In this document: positions 10,159-19,646 of the stretch, piece by piece
How the letters are laid out: every line of letters begins with the position of its first letter
How positions within the stretch are numbered: the stretch's first letter is position 1
Source: Idiomarina rhizosphaerae
Lineage (GTDB): Bacteria; Pseudomonadota; Gammaproteobacteria; Enterobacterales; Alteromonadaceae
Assembly: GCF_024159085.1 (NCBI RefSeq)
Contig: NZ_JAMZDE010000003.1
Span: 281,098-345,097 of the forward strand
Direction: 5' to 3'
DNA length: 64,000 nt
Program-made: the position numbers and the translations under genes
Notes under the pieces: generated by a model
What the model saw: only the letters and a program-made list of their open reading frames with translations
Database searches by the model: none
What the model was told of the DNA's origin: nothing

Positions 10159-11136
10159 ATGAAACAAGTCACCCAGAACTTTCGGCTACTGGGCGAACAA
10201 GTACTGGATATCGAAAAGAAGGCTATTGAAGGCCTGTATCAATATTTAGATGATAATTTCGATGCCGCCTGCCAAACCCTGTTTAACTGCAAAGGCCGCG
10301 TTATTGTCACCGGCATGGGTAAATCCGGCCATATTGGCGGGAAAATAGCAGCCACGCTTGCCTCAACCGGCACACCGGCGTTTTTTGTGCATCCGGGCGA
10401 AGCCAGCCACGGAGACTTAGGCATGGTTGCAGCTCAGGATGTGGTCATTGCGATATCTAACAGTGGTGAAACGGCCGAAGTGCTGAATATTATTCCGGTC
10501 ATTAAACGTCTGGGCGTGCCCTTAATTTCAATGACCGGTAAACCTGGCTCCACTCTTGCCCGACTGGCTGATACTCATGTTTGTATCGCGGTTGAACAAG
10601 AGGCCTGCCCACTCGGGTTAGCACCTACAGCTTCTACAACAGCAACGCTGGTTATGGGTGATGCAATGGCGGTTGCCCTGCTCAATGCCCGCGGCTTCAC
10701 CGCCGACGACTTTGCGCTATCACACCCTGGCGGTTCGCTGGGTAAACGCCTGCTATTACGGTTGCATGACGTGATGCACACTGGCGAGCGTGTCCCGGTT
10801 ATTCCTGCCGACGCTATTATTAGTGATGCCTTACTGGAAATGTCGCGTAAAGGGCTGGGTATGACCGCGATAGTTGATGAAAACCAACGTCTTGCCGGCA
10901 TTTTTACAGACGGTGACTTACGTCGCATTCTGGATAACCGAATTGATGTTCATAAGACTCCGATAGCAGAAGTTATGACCCGCTCCTGTATTACTGCGAA
11001 CGAGGATATGCTGGCCGCTGAGGCATTAAAACTCATGCAGGACCGAAAAATAAATGGGCTGATAATTACCAACGACGATGGACAGCCTTGTGGCGCAATG
11101 AACATGCATGATTTACTACAGGCGGGAGTGCTCTGA
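10159..11136 (+). CDS. kdsD: D-arabinose 5-phosphate isomerase KdsD
   Basis: Converts ribulose 5-phosphate to arabinose 5-phosphate, the first step of Kdo synthesis for LPS. It has a SIS sugar-isomerase domain (about 25-180; GMGKSGHIGGKIAATLASTG, AISNSGE, SHPGGSLGKRL) and a C-terminal CBS pair (about 200-325; IFTDGDLRR). The start at 10159 has AGAGG nine bases upstream and gives 325 aa against 328 in E. coli. Longer in-frame starts at 10153 (ATG) and 10114 exist but match nothing. It opens the kdsD-kdsC-lptCAB operon. Confidence 0.96.
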   Translation: MKQVTQNFRLLGEQVLDIEKKAIEGLYQYLDDNFDAACQTLFNCKGRVIVTGMGKSGHIGGKIAATLASTGTPAFFVHPGEASHGDLGMVAAQDVVIAISNSGETAEVLNIIPVIKRLGVPLISMTGKPGSTLARLADTHVCIAVEQEACPLGLAPTASTTATLVMGDAMAVALLNARGFTADDFALSHPGGSLGKRLLLRLHDVMHTGERVPVIPADAIISDALLEMSRKGLGMTAIVDENQRLAGIFTDGDLRRILDNRIDVHKTPIAEVMTRSCITANEDMLAAEALKLMQDRKINGLIITNDDGQPCGAMNMHDLLQAGVL

Positions 11137-11690
11137 TGGAATGTATTAACACCTGGTACGGCGACATTGAAAAAAGCCTGTTTAAACGCTTTTCCGAGAT
11201 AAAGCTGCTGGTGCTGGACGTGGACGGAGTGTTCTCCGACGGCCGCATTTATTTAGGTAACGATGGTGAAGAACTAAAAGCGTTTCACACCCGGGATGGC
11301 TTCGGCATGAAAGCACTGAAAAAATCAGGAGTCGAAACAGCAGTAATTACCGGACGAACCTCACGCATTGTTGAACATCGCATGGAACACTTAGATGTCG
11401 GCTTTATTTATCAGGGACAAAACGATAAAACGGCTGCTTTCGATGAGCTTCTGACAAAGTTAGGCCTTAGCGCAGAACAAGTTGCTTATGTTGGCGACGA
11501 CACCCCGGATTTAGCTTTAATTAAAGCCGCAGGCCTGGGGATTGCAGTCCAGGACGCTCACGCATCGGTACAACAACAGGCCGATTATATTTCACGCTGC
11601 CATGGTGGACATGGTGCGGTGCGGGAAATCTGTGATTTAATCATGCTCAGTCAAGGGCAACTTCACCTGGCTACAGGAGCCAGTGTGTGA
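11136..11690 (+). CDS. kdsC: KDO 8-phosphate phosphatase KdsC
   Basis: HAD-superfamily phosphatase that releases Kdo from Kdo 8-phosphate. The nucleophile motif LVLDVDGVFSDG carries Asp28 and Asp30; later motifs are AVITGRTS and YVGDDTPDLALI. At 184 aa it is the usual C0-type HAD size, without a cap. The ATG shares one base with the kdsD stop (TGATG). The product feeds CMP-Kdo and lipid A assembly. Confidence 0.95.
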   Translation: MECINTWYGDIEKSLFKRFSEIKLLVLDVDGVFSDGRIYLGNDGEELKAFHTRDGFGMKALKKSGVETAVITGRTSRIVEHRMEHLDVGFIYQGQNDKTAAFDELLTKLGLSAEQVAYVGDDTPDLALIKAAGLGIAVQDAHASVQQQADYISRCHGGHGAVREICDLIMLSQGQLHLATGASV

Positions 11691-12250
11691 GTCGACGCGT
11701 TACTGTCATTCTAATTTTATTATTCGGTGCCGGGCTATTGCTTGTCTGGCGCCCTTTTAGTGATGATGCTGATGGTAACAACGCGGCTACAACACGCACT
11801 ATGCAGCCCGATTTTACCGCTTTTGGGCTGGAGACGCGTATTTTCGAAAGTGACGGTTTACTGGCTCACAAGATAAAATCTGAGAAAATGTCTCACTATA
11901 ACCAAATTGGTCTAACTGAACTTAAGGGTCCGGTTTACACGGTATTTTCTGAGCAAGGTGAAGAGCTTTGGGAAGTCAGTGCCGCGCAAGGAACTTTCTA
12001 TGACGATCAAACCCTGATTTTGGAGCACGATGTTGAAATCCTTGCTTTAGAGCCGGATACTCACATTGAGCAAGTGTTAACCGAGTACCTGATTGTTGAT
12101 TTAAAAAATGAGTCAATGAGCACCGAATATCCGGTAAGCATTCACGGACCACGACTATTAATTCGGGGGAACGGTATGACGGCGGATCTCAAAGCTGAAC
12201 GAATGGAGCTAAAAAGACATGTTAAAACGATTTTCCAGCCTGCTGAGTAA
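11687..12250 (+). CDS. lptC: LptC, LPS-transport bitopic membrane protein
   Basis: Inner-membrane component that receives LPS from LptB2FG and passes it to LptA. It has one N-terminal membrane helix (about 5-21) and then a periplasmic beta-jellyroll domain. The conserved motif ELKGPVYTVF and the terminal segment [20 protein letters not shown] mark the family. The start is GTG, overlapping the kdsC stop by four bases (GTGA). The last 32 nt overlap lptA. Confidence 0.93.
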   Translation: MSRRVTVILILLFGAGLLLVWRPFSDDADGNNAATTRTMQPDFTAFGLETRIFESDGLLAHKIKSEKMSHYNQIGLTELKGPVYTVFSEQGEELWEVSAAQGTFYDDQTLILEHDVEILALEPDTHIEQVLTEYLIVDLKNESMSTEYPVSIHGPRLLIRGNGMTADLKAERMELKRHVKTIFQPAE

Positions 12251-12761
12251 ACTCATTCTGGTTGCCTTAGTGCCGTCAGCAGTTATGGCTCAGGGTAAGT
12301 CTGACTTTAGTAAGCCAATGGAAGTTGAGTCTAGTAAAGAAGAGCTTGATATTAAAAATAACCGTCTGGTTTTAACGGACAACGTTATTATTCGTCAGGG
12401 CACCTTATTAATCCGTGCAGATCGACTAGAAGCGTCCGCCAGTGAAAGTGCTGAGCAAGCAGACATTTTTATTGCAGAAGGCTCTCCTGCTACTTACAGC
12501 CAGACGCTGGACGACGGCAATGAAATTAACGCTGAAGCAAAGAAAATCACCTACTTTCAGTCGGAACAGCGACTGGAACTTAGTGGAGACGCTCGCATAT
12601 CTCAAGGTAGTAGCAGCTCAAGCGGCAGTTTGATTACCTATGATTTGGATAAACAAACGGTAACGGCAAGCAGTTCAGGTGAAGAAGACAGCCGTGTTAT
12701 CACTATTTTCACGCCTAAACCAAAAACCGATACCGACGAAAAAAATAACGAGAATCCTTAA
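12219..12761 (+). CDS. lptA: LptA, periplasmic LPS-transport bridge protein
   Basis: Forms the head-to-tail filament that carries LPS across the periplasm. Signal peptide residues 1-23 (cleavage after VMA) precede an OstA-like domain with [33 protein letters not shown] and [10 protein letters not shown]. At 180 aa it is normal. The ATG at 12219 lies within lptC (32-nt overlap). The Ser-rich and acidic C-terminal tail is unconserved. Confidence 0.94.
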   Translation: MLKRFSSLLSKLILVALVPSAVMAQGKSDFSKPMEVESSKEELDIKNNRLVLTDNVIIRQGTLLIRADRLEASASESAEQADIFIAEGSPATYSQTLDDGNEINAEAKKITYFQSEQRLELSGDARISQGSSSSSGSLITYDLDKQTVTASSSGEEDSRVITIFTPKPKTDTDEKNNENP

Positions 12762-12762
12762 T

Positions 12763-13488
12763 ATGGCAACCTTACGAGTCAAACATTTAGCCAAAAGCTA
12801 CAAAAACCGACAAGTCGTTAAAGACGTTAGCCTGGAAGTTAGTCAGGGGCAGGTTATTGGTTTACTAGGCCCCAACGGTGCAGGTAAAACCACAACTTTC
12901 TATATGATTGTTGGTTTGGTTAATAGCGATAAAGGCCAAATTCTGCTGGATGACAATGACCTTACCTTACTGCCAATGCATGAACGGGCACGCAGAGGTA
13001 TTGGCTATTTGCCGCAGGAAGCTTCCATATTTCGCAAATTAACCGTGCGCGATAACCTAATGGCTATTCTGGAAACTCGTAAAGAACTTTCAACCAATGA
13101 GCGTGAAGAGCAGCTTGATGCCTTGCTCGAAGAATTTCATATTGGCCACATAGCGAATAGTCAGGGCATGAGTCTTTCAGGCGGTGAGCGCCGTCGGGTT
13201 GAAATTGCCCGCGCCCTGGCAGCGGAACCTACGTTTATTTTGCTGGATGAGCCTTTTGCCGGAGTTGACCCTATTTCGGTTATTGATATTAAAAAGATTG
13301 TTGAACATTTGAAACAACGTGGTATTGGTGTACTTATTACCGACCACAATGTTCGCGAAACATTGTCTGTTTGTGAACATGCTTATATTGTGAGTCATGG
13401 CGAGCTTATTGCCAGCGGGGATGCAGAAAGTATATTATCGAATCAACAGGTTAGAGACGTTTACCTCGGTGAGCAGTTCACCCTATAA
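12763..13488 (+). CDS. lptB: LptB, LPS export ABC transporter ATPase
   Basis: ATPase of LptB2FGC. Walker [10 protein letters not shown] at about 39-47, signature SLSGGERRR, Walker [11 protein letters not shown], and an H-loop TDHNVRET. The ATG at 12763, one base after the lptA stop, gives 241 aa, exactly the E. coli length. An upstream in-frame extension overlaps lptA and is not conserved. The order kdsD-kdsC-lptCAB-rpoN is the classical one. Confidence 0.97.
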   Translation: MATLRVKHLAKSYKNRQVVKDVSLEVSQGQVIGLLGPNGAGKTTTFYMIVGLVNSDKGQILLDDNDLTLLPMHERARRGIGYLPQEASIFRKLTVRDNLMAILETRKELSTNEREEQLDALLEEFHIGHIANSQGMSLSGGERRRVEIARALAAEPTFILLDEPFAGVDPISVIDIKKIVEHLKQRGIGVLITDHNVRETLSVCEHAYIVSHGELIASGDAESILSNQQVRDVYLGEQFTL

Positions 13489-13509
13489 CGTGATACCGGG
13501 ATAGTCATT

Positions 13510-14970
13510 ATGAAGCAAAGTCTGCAGCTAAAAATTGGTCAGCACCTGACCATGACGCCACAACTCCAACAGGCTATCCGCCTGCTGCAGCTTTCCTCGC
13601 TCGATCTTCAGTCAGAAATTCAGGATGCATTAGACAGCAACCCATTGCTCGAGGTTGAAGGTGAAACGAATAACGACGCAGATCAGCCGGAAAACCGCAA
13701 TATTGAAGAAAGAGACGACAGTCAGCGGGAAACATCCGACGTTATAAAAACGCAGGAAATGCCTGACGAGCTACCGGTCGACAGTAGCTGGGACGACACC
13801 TACTCCAGTCATACGCCAACTAACGGTGCAGCCTCTTCCGGTAAATCTTTTGACGGCGACTTTGAAGTCTATCAAGGCTCTACCAGCGAATCTCTGCAGG
13901 ATCACCTGCTTTGGCAAATGCAACTTTCTCATTTTTCGGAAGAAGACACCGCCATAGCTGAAGCCATTATTGAAGCCATAGACGACAACGGCTATCTAAT
14001 GGTCGATGTTAATGAAATTATTGAAGCCGTGCGCCTGCCCGAAGTTGAAGCAGAAGAAGTCTGCATGGTGCTTAAGCGCATTCAGCATTTCGACCCCATT
14101 GGTGTCGGCGCACGCAGCGTCAGCGAGTGCCTTGCCATTCAATTACGCCAACTGAGCGAAGACACAGAATACAGAGATATTGCCCTATGTCTGGTTACAG
14201 AGCATATGGATTTACTAGGCAGTCGCGATTTTCGCACCATTCAGCGTAAACTGAAGCTATCGGAAGACGATTTACGCCAGACTATGCGATTAATTCAACA
14301 GTTGCACCCGCACCCGGGCGAACAAGTTGCGCAGCAACCGGTTGAATATGTTATTCCTGATGTGGCTGTTACAAAAAAAAATGGTCGTTGGATGGTCGAA
14401 TTAAACCCGGACAGCGTACCTAAATTAAAAGTGAACGAAGAATACGCGGCCTTGAGTAAAGCAGCAAAGTCAGTAGCCGACAGCCAGTACATAAAGAACC
14501 ATACACAGGAAGCTCGCTGGTTCATAAAGAGCCTTGAAAGTCGCAATGACACTTTGCTAAAAGTTGCCAATTGCATAGTACAGCGCCAACAGGGCTTTTT
14601 TGAGCATGGTGAAGAAGCTATGAAGCCCATGGTTCTGAACGATGTTGCTGAAGCCGTGGATATGCATGAAAGTACGATTTCACGCGTAACAACGCAAAAA
14701 TACTTACACTGTCCAAGTGGCGTATTTGAGTTGAAATATTTTTTCTCAAGTCATGTCAGTACAGAAGGCGGTGGCGAGTGTTCAAGCACGGCAATACGTG
14801 CTTTAATTAAGAAGATGGTCGCTGCTGAGAATCGCAGTAAACCGTTAAGTGACAGTAAGATTGCTGAACTGATAGCCGAACAAGGTATCCAAGTAGCAAG
14901 AAGGACAATTGCGAAGTATCGGGAATCGTTAAACATTCCATCATCGAGCCAACGCAAAAGTCTTTTGTAA
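13510..14970 (+). CDS. rpoN: RNA polymerase sigma-54 factor RpoN
   Basis: Alternative sigma factor that needs bacterial enhancer-binding proteins. It has the Gln/Leu-rich region I (residues 1-50; TPQLQQAIRLLQLS), an acidic linker (50-110), the core-binding domain, the HTH (ESTISRVTTQKYLHCPSG) and the C-terminal RpoN box ARRTIAKYRE at about 463-472, which reads the -24 element. At 486 aa it is normal. It heads rpoN-hpf-ptsN-rapZ-ptsO. I saw no convincing -24/-12 site in the intergenic regions of this window. Confidence 0.97.
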   Translation: MKQSLQLKIGQHLTMTPQLQQAIRLLQLSSLDLQSEIQDALDSNPLLEVEGETNNDADQPENRNIEERDDSQRETSDVIKTQEMPDELPVDSSWDDTYSSHTPTNGAASSGKSFDGDFEVYQGSTSESLQDHLLWQMQLSHFSEEDTAIAEAIIEAIDDNGYLMVDVNEIIEAVRLPEVEAEEVCMVLKRIQHFDPIGVGARSVSECLAIQLRQLSEDTEYRDIALCLVTEHMDLLGSRDFRTIQRKLKLSEDDLRQTMRLIQQLHPHPGEQVAQQPVEYVIPDVAVTKKNGRWMVELNPDSVPKLKVNEEYAALSKAAKSVADSQYIKNHTQEARWFIKSLESRNDTLLKVANCIVQRQQGFFEHGEEAMKPMVLNDVAEAVDMHESTISRVTTQKYLHCPSGVFELKYFFSSHVSTEGGGECSSTAIRALIKKMVAAENRSKPLSDSKIAELIAEQGIQVARRTIAKYRESLNIPSSSQRKSLL

Positions 14971-14997
14971 CTTTGTTAACTGCAGAAGGAAGACGTT

Positions 14998-15285
14998 ATG
15001 CAAATTAATTTGACCGGTCATCACATCGATATTACCGAAGCTCTGCGTGACTACGTGGACACAAAATTTGCCAAGCTGGAAAGACATTTTGACCATATAA
15101 CTAATGTTCACGTCATCCTAAATGTTGAAAAAACGATTCAAAAAGCGGAAGCTACGCTGCACGTGAATGGCGGTGAGCTTTTCGCCGATGCAAAACACGA
15201 AGATATGTACGCGGCCATCGACGGTTTAATTAATAAACTGGACCGTCAGGTGATTAAACACAAAGAGAAAATGAAACAACATTAA
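14998..15285 (+). CDS. hpf: Ribosome hibernation-promoting factor HPF
   Basis: Short-form HPF (95 aa) that binds the decoding centre of idle ribosomes and promotes 100S dimers with RMF. It starts MQINLTGHHIDITEALRDYV and has the conserved segment FADAKHEDMYAAIDGLINKLDRQ with the basic C-terminal helix. A GAAGGAAG ribosome binding site precedes the ATG. It lacks the long-form dimerisation domain. Confidence 0.94.
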   Translation: MQINLTGHHIDITEALRDYVDTKFAKLERHFDHITNVHVILNVEKTIQKAEATLHVNGGELFADAKHEDMYAAIDGLINKLDRQVIKHKEKMKQH

Positions 15286-15288
15286 TCC

Positions 15289-15759
15289 ATGCAACTGAGT
15301 GAATTGTTAAGCCCCGACTGCACCAAGTGTGCAGTCGAGGGCGCAAGTAAAAAGCGACTACTTGAAACCATTAGTCAAATCGTAGCCCCTAAGCTGTCTG
15401 GCATTACCCGTCATGACATTTTTGAGAGCCTGTTAAACCGTGAGCGTTTAGGCAGTACGGGAATTGGCTTGGGTATCGCAATTCCTCATGGCCGCTTACC
15501 TAATGCGAATCATCCGGTAGCGGTATTACTGACCTTAGACGAACCTATCGAATTCGATTCTATTGACAACCAGCCTGTCGATATTATCTTCGCGCTTCTG
15601 GTTCCGGAATCAGAGCACGAAAACCATCTACAAACATTGGCCACAGTGGCCAGAAGAATGAACGACAAAGACTGTACTCGCGCACTGCGCCACGCAGATT
15701 CTGATAAAGCGTTATATCAATTATTTGTGGGCGAAGGTGAGCAGTCGCCATGCAACTGA
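15289..15759 (+). CDS. ptsN: Nitrogen PTS EIIA component PtsN
   Basis: EIIA-Ntr, the terminal phosphoryl acceptor of the nitrogen phosphotransferase system, a regulator of potassium transport and metabolic balance rather than a sugar importer. The PTS EIIA type-2 domain carries the phosphorylated His67 in IAIPHGRLP; SLLNRERLGSTGIGLG precedes it. At 156 aa it is full length. It starts 3 nt after hpf and its end overlaps rapZ by 10 nt. Confidence 0.95.
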   Translation: MQLSELLSPDCTKCAVEGASKKRLLETISQIVAPKLSGITRHDIFESLLNRERLGSTGIGLGIAIPHGRLPNANHPVAVLLTLDEPIEFDSIDNQPVDIIFALLVPESEHENHLQTLATVARRMNDKDCTRALRHADSDKALYQLFVGEGEQSPCN

Positions 15760-16601
15760 TCATTGTTAGTGGTCGTTCCGGTTCAGGTAAGACAATTGCT
15801 CTGCGCGTACTGGAGGACTTAGGCTTTTATTGCGTTGATAATTTACCAATAAGCCTGCTGCCAACTCTGGTGCATGCGGTCATAGAACAGTATCAAAAAA
15901 TAGCCATTAGCATTGATGTCCGCAACTTACCGGAGCACTCCGAAGAACTACTGGACTCTCTGAGCTTTTTACCAAAAGGCGTTGAACCGGAAATTCTGTT
16001 TATTGACTCTGACGACAACACCTTACTAAAGCGTTTTGGCGAGACTCGTCGCCTGCATCCGTTATCGCAAAAAGAACTGCCTCTGCTGGAAGCGCTTCAG
16101 GCCGAACATAAAATGCTTGAACCTATTATGGAGAGAGCAACCTGGCGCCTCGACAGCAGCGATTTATCTCTGCATCAATTAAGTGAGCAGGTCACTGAGC
16201 GGGTGCTGGGGCGGGCTGATAAAAAACTGATTATTGTGTTTCAGTCTTTTGGCTTTAAATATGGTTTGCCCAAAGACGCTGACTTTGTCTTTGATGCGCG
16301 CATTTTACCTAATCCGCACTGGCAACCCGAGCTTAAGCTGCTTACCGGTCTGGATACCGACGTTCAGATTTTCTTTCGTCAGGAACCTTTGGTGACTAAG
16401 TTTATTTATCAGCTAGAAAACTTTCTTGATACCTGGTTGCCGCACTTCCAGCGCAGCAATCGCAGCTACCTGACAATAGCTACCGGCTGTACCGGTGGCC
16501 AGCACCGTTCGGTTTATATTTCTCAGCAGTTAGCCGAGCGTTTTGAACAGAAAGCTGTAAAAGTTCAGGTAAGACACCGGGAACTAAAAACCCATGGATA
16601 A
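15750..16601 (+). CDS. rapZ: RNase adapter protein RapZ
   Basis: In E. coli, RapZ binds the GlmZ small RNA and delivers it to RNase E, tuning glucosamine 6-phosphate supply to cell-wall synthesis. It has a P-loop at residues 8-15 (GRSGSGKT) and the C-terminal domain with FDARILPNPHW and the signature TGCTGGQHRSVYI. The basic tail VKVQVRHRELKTHG resembles the RNA-binding end. At 283 aa it equals the E. coli protein. It overlaps both neighbours. Confidence 0.96.
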   Translation: MQLIIVSGRSGSGKTIALRVLEDLGFYCVDNLPISLLPTLVHAVIEQYQKIAISIDVRNLPEHSEELLDSLSFLPKGVEPEILFIDSDDNTLLKRFGETRRLHPLSQKELPLLEALQAEHKMLEPIMERATWRLDSSDLSLHQLSEQVTERVLGRADKKLIIVFQSFGFKYGLPKDADFVFDARILPNPHWQPELKLLTGLDTDVQIFFRQEPLVTKFIYQLENFLDTWLPHFQRSNRSYLTIATGCTGGQHRSVYISQQLAERFEQKAVKVQVRHRELKTHG

Positions 16602-16869
16602 AGTTTGCAGAAAGCTAATTATTCGCAATAAACTAGGCTTGCATGCACGCGCGGCAACAAAGTTAGCGCAGTTAACGCAGGAATTTGAGTCAGACATTAC
16701 AGTCACTCAAGGTGAGCAATGCGTTAATGCTGCCAGCGTTATGTGCCTGATGCTACTGGCCAGTCAACAGGGAAAAACTGTTGAAGTCTGTGCCGAAGGA
16801 AAAGACGCCCAAGCGGCACTGGATGCCGTGAGTACTTTGTTTGAAGATCGCTTCGAGGAAGACGAGTAA
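16594..16869 (+). CDS. ptsO: Nitrogen PTS phosphocarrier NPr
   Basis: HPr-like carrier that passes phosphate from EI-Ntr (PtsP, not in this window) to PtsN. The phosphorylated His17 lies in GLHARAAT, and a second conserved motif is AASVMCLMLL. At 91 aa it is normal. It overlaps rapZ by 8 nt and ends 2 nt before mgtE, so mgtE may be cotranscribed. Confidence 0.95.
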   Translation: MDKVCRKLIIRNKLGLHARAATKLAQLTQEFESDITVTQGEQCVNAASVMCLMLLASQQGKTVEVCAEGKDAQAALDAVSTLFEDRFEEDE

Positions 16870-16871
16870 GC

Positions 16872-18233
16872 ATGATTGCAGAGCTTTCCGACAAAGAATA
16901 TGCCATGCAGCGCATTCAGGAGGTTAACTCCGCGCTGTCCGATGGGATGTTCGTTGCTGCCCGCCGAATGCTGCATAATATGCCGGCATGCGATGTGGCA
17001 TTGCTGTTGGAATCCTCGCCGCCCAAAAGCCGTTCCATTGTCTGGAAACTGGTTGACGTAGAAGAACATGGTGAAATTCTTGAAGAACTGAACGAAGAGG
17101 TTCAGAAAGACATTATTCGTCAAATGGCGCCGGAGAACCTTGCGGCGGCCACCGAAGGTATGGACACCGATGACTTAGCCTACGTTTTGCGTGGCTTACC
17201 TGAACCTGTCTATCAGCAAGTTCTGAAGTCCATGGACGAAAGCGACCGGGAACGTGCGGAAACCGCGCTCTCATACGCCGAAGACAGCGCCGGTGGTATC
17301 ATGAACACCGATACCATCACCTTGCGCTCGGACGTCACTATCGATGTGGTACTGCGTTATTTGCGTCTTAAAGGTGAACTCCCCGAAGCCACCGATAAAC
17401 TCTACGTAGTCGATCGTCACGAGAAGCTCATTGGCGAAATTACCTTAACCCAGTTGTTAACGATTGACCCCAGCCATCGCATTGACGAGATTATGTCGAC
17501 CGACATTACCACCATCCCCGTGACTATGGATGAAACGGAAGTCGCAAAACTGTTCGAGCGCCATGATTGGGTATCCGCTCCAGTAGTAGACAATGAGCAG
17601 CAGTTGGTGGGTCGTATAACCATCGATGACGTGGTCGATATTATCCGCGAAGAAGCCCAGCATTCCATGTTGAGCATGGCCGGTCTGGAAGATGACGAAG
17701 ATACCTTCGCTCCGGTATTAAAAAGTACCCGACGCCGTACTGTATGGTTGGCGGTAAACCTGGTTACTGCCTTACTGGCCGCTATGGTCAGCTCATTATT
17801 TGAAGACATACTGGCACAAATGGCGGTATTGGCTATTTTAAATACCATTGTGCCCAGTATGGGTGGCATAGCCGGTAGCCAGACATTAACTCTGGTAATA
17901 CGAGGAATGGCACTGGGTCACATAGGCACCAGTAACTCCCGATGGCTTATCGGTAAAGAATTGGCTATTGGTTTCTTAAACGGCATTATCTGGTCGGTAC
18001 TGATTGCGGCTGTCGTCGCGCTGTGGAAACAAGACTGGCTGGTTGGCGGTATTATTGCCTTTGCCATGATGATGAACTTAGTCGCTGCCGCTTTAGCCGG
18101 TGCTACCATACCGCTCGTTCTGAAGCGCTTTAATATCGACCCCGCACTGGCTGGCGGAGTCATTCTGACCACAGTAACTGACGTTGTCGGTATCTTTGCC
18201 TTCCTTGGCTCGGCAACCTTGTTACTGTCTTAA
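16872..18233 (+). CDS. mgtE: Magnesium transporter MgtE
   Basis: Mg2+-gated channel of the inner membrane. It has a cytoplasmic N domain (about 30-135), a tandem CBS domain (about 140-260; SAGGIMNTDTITL, IMSTDITTIPV, LVGRITIDDVVDI) that senses Mg2+, and five membrane helices (about 290-453) with the pore motif PSMGGIAGSQTLTLVIRG. At 453 aa it is full length. It replaces the genes that follow ptsO in E. coli. Confidence 0.95.
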   Translation: MIAELSDKEYAMQRIQEVNSALSDGMFVAARRMLHNMPACDVALLLESSPPKSRSIVWKLVDVEEHGEILEELNEEVQKDIIRQMAPENLAAATEGMDTDDLAYVLRGLPEPVYQQVLKSMDESDRERAETALSYAEDSAGGIMNTDTITLRSDVTIDVVLRYLRLKGELPEATDKLYVVDRHEKLIGEITLTQLLTIDPSHRIDEIMSTDITTIPVTMDETEVAKLFERHDWVSAPVVDNEQQLVGRITIDDVVDIIREEAQHSMLSMAGLEDDEDTFAPVLKSTRRRTVWLAVNLVTALLAAMVSSLFEDILAQMAVLAILNTIVPSMGGIAGSQTLTLVIRGMALGHIGTSNSRWLIGKELAIGFLNGIIWSVLIAAVVALWKQDWLVGGIIAFAMMMNLVAAALAGATIPLVLKRFNIDPALAGGVILTTVTDVVGIFAFLGSATLLLS

Positions 18234-18245
18234 TTCCCTGTCTTT

Positions 18246-19592
18246 TTAATTGCCGGCAATACTCATTTGCTCTAATAACACCGAGCCGGTATGTAGCGCA
18301 TGGCGCTCATCGGTGTCATTACCTATAGCAACAATATTCGCCAGCATGTCTTTTAAGTTACCGGCTATGGTCACTTCTTCTACCGGATACTGAATTTCAC
18401 CGTTTTCAACCCAGAAGCCGGCCGCACCACGCGAATAGTCACCATTAACCATATTCACGCCCTGCCCCATCAATTCGGTTACCAACAAGCCTGTCCCCAT
18501 TTTTTTGCACAACTGCGCTAACGAGTTGTCCTGCTGTGTCACCCGCCAGTTGTGGATACCACCAGCGTGACCCGTAGGCTGCATATCCAGTTTACGTGCG
18601 GCATAGCTGGTTAACAGGTAAGTCTGCAAAACGCCGTCGGTAATAATTTCTCTATCTTTTGTTGCCAGACCTTCTGCATCGAAAGGTGAACTCGCCAGGC
18701 CGCCGATAATATGTGGTTTTTCCTGAATGCTCAGCCATTCTGGCAGCACCGGCTTGCCTAAATGATCGAGCAGGAAACTGGACTTACGATACAAATTACC
18801 ACCGCTTATTGCACTGACCATATGACCAAACAAACTTCCTGCCACGTCAGCCCGGAAAATAACCGGTACTTTAGCGGTTGGTACTTTGCGCGCTCCTAAG
18901 CGCGACAAGGTTTCTGCGGCGGCTTCTTCGGCAACACTCTCGGCAGATTTTAATTCGTGCATTTTGCGGGCGACCGAGTAGCTCATGTCGCGCTGCATTT
19001 TGTCGCCCTCTTTAGCTATTAAAACGCAACTGAGGTTATGCCGCGACTGTAAGTAACCACCGATAAAACCATGACTATTACCATAAACGCGAAAGCCTGT
19101 GTGGCTGCCGTAATGCGCGCCGTCAGAGTTAACAATGCGCTCGTCCAGATTCAACGCGTGTTTCTCGCAGGCCAGTGCCTGCTTTATGGCATACTCTGCG
19201 CTCTGGTCACCCGGATGGCACAAGTCTAAATCTGGTACATCGGTCGCCATTAACTCTGCCGGAGCCAAACCATTGTATGGGTCCGGAGAGGTGAATCGGG
19301 CAATGTCACAAGCCTTATCAACCGCAGCGCTAATGGCCTGTTCCGACAAGTCCGTAGTTGACGCCGAACCTTTCTGGTTACCACGGTAGACACTGATGCC
19401 CAGCGCTCCGTCCTGATTAAACTCTACGGTTTCGACTTCGCCCAGGCGAGTTCCCACCGAAATACCGGAGCTGTGACTGATTGAGCATTCAGCAGAACTG
19501 ACGCCTTTTGCTTCAGCCAGTCGCAGTGCTTCTTTAACAGCACTCTCTACCTGCTTCATTTGAACCTGTAAGTCACTCAGTTGTACTATCAA
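18246..19592 (-). CDS. pmbA: Metalloprotease subunit PmbA (TldE)
   Basis: Partner of TldD in a heterodimeric protease that matures microcin B17, degrades CcdA and trims unfolded peptides. Motifs include GALGISVYRGNQKGSASTTDLS, GHAGGIHNW and DYSRGAAGFWVENG. PmbA lacks the zinc HEXXXH that TldD carries. The start is TTG at 19592, preceded by GAGGAG; the product (448 aa) aligns with E. coli PmbA from its first residues. A longer open frame to 19748 would overlap darP and is unconserved. Confidence 0.95.
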   Translation of the reverse strand: MIVQLSDLQVQMKQVESAVKEALRLAEAKGVSSAECSISHSSGISVGTRLGEVETVEFNQDGALGISVYRGNQKGSASTTDLSEQAISAAVDKACDIARFTSPDPYNGLAPAELMATDVPDLDLCHPGDQSAEYAIKQALACEKHALNLDERIVNSDGAHYGSHTGFRVYGNSHGFIGGYLQSRHNLSCVLIAKEGDKMQRDMSYSVARKMHELKSAESVAEEAAAETLSRLGARKVPTAKVPVIFRADVAGSLFGHMVSAISGGNLYRKSSFLLDHLGKPVLPEWLSIQEKPHIIGGLASSPFDAEGLATKDREIITDGVLQTYLLTSYAARKLDMQPTGHAGGIHNWRVTQQDNSLAQLCKKMGTGLLVTELMGQGVNMVNGDYSRGAAGFWVENGEIQYPVEEVTIAGNLKDMLANIVAIGNDTDERHALHTGSVLLEQMSIAGN

Positions 19593-19646
19593 AAAACTCT
19601 CCTCACTGCTAAACTGACGGCTTTGTAGCGCTAATGAATCGAACTT

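Noticed and set aside
17417..17869. 150-codon minus-strand open frame inside mgtE
   Set aside because: Antisense shadow of a well-conserved gene; no ribosome binding site or recognisable domain.
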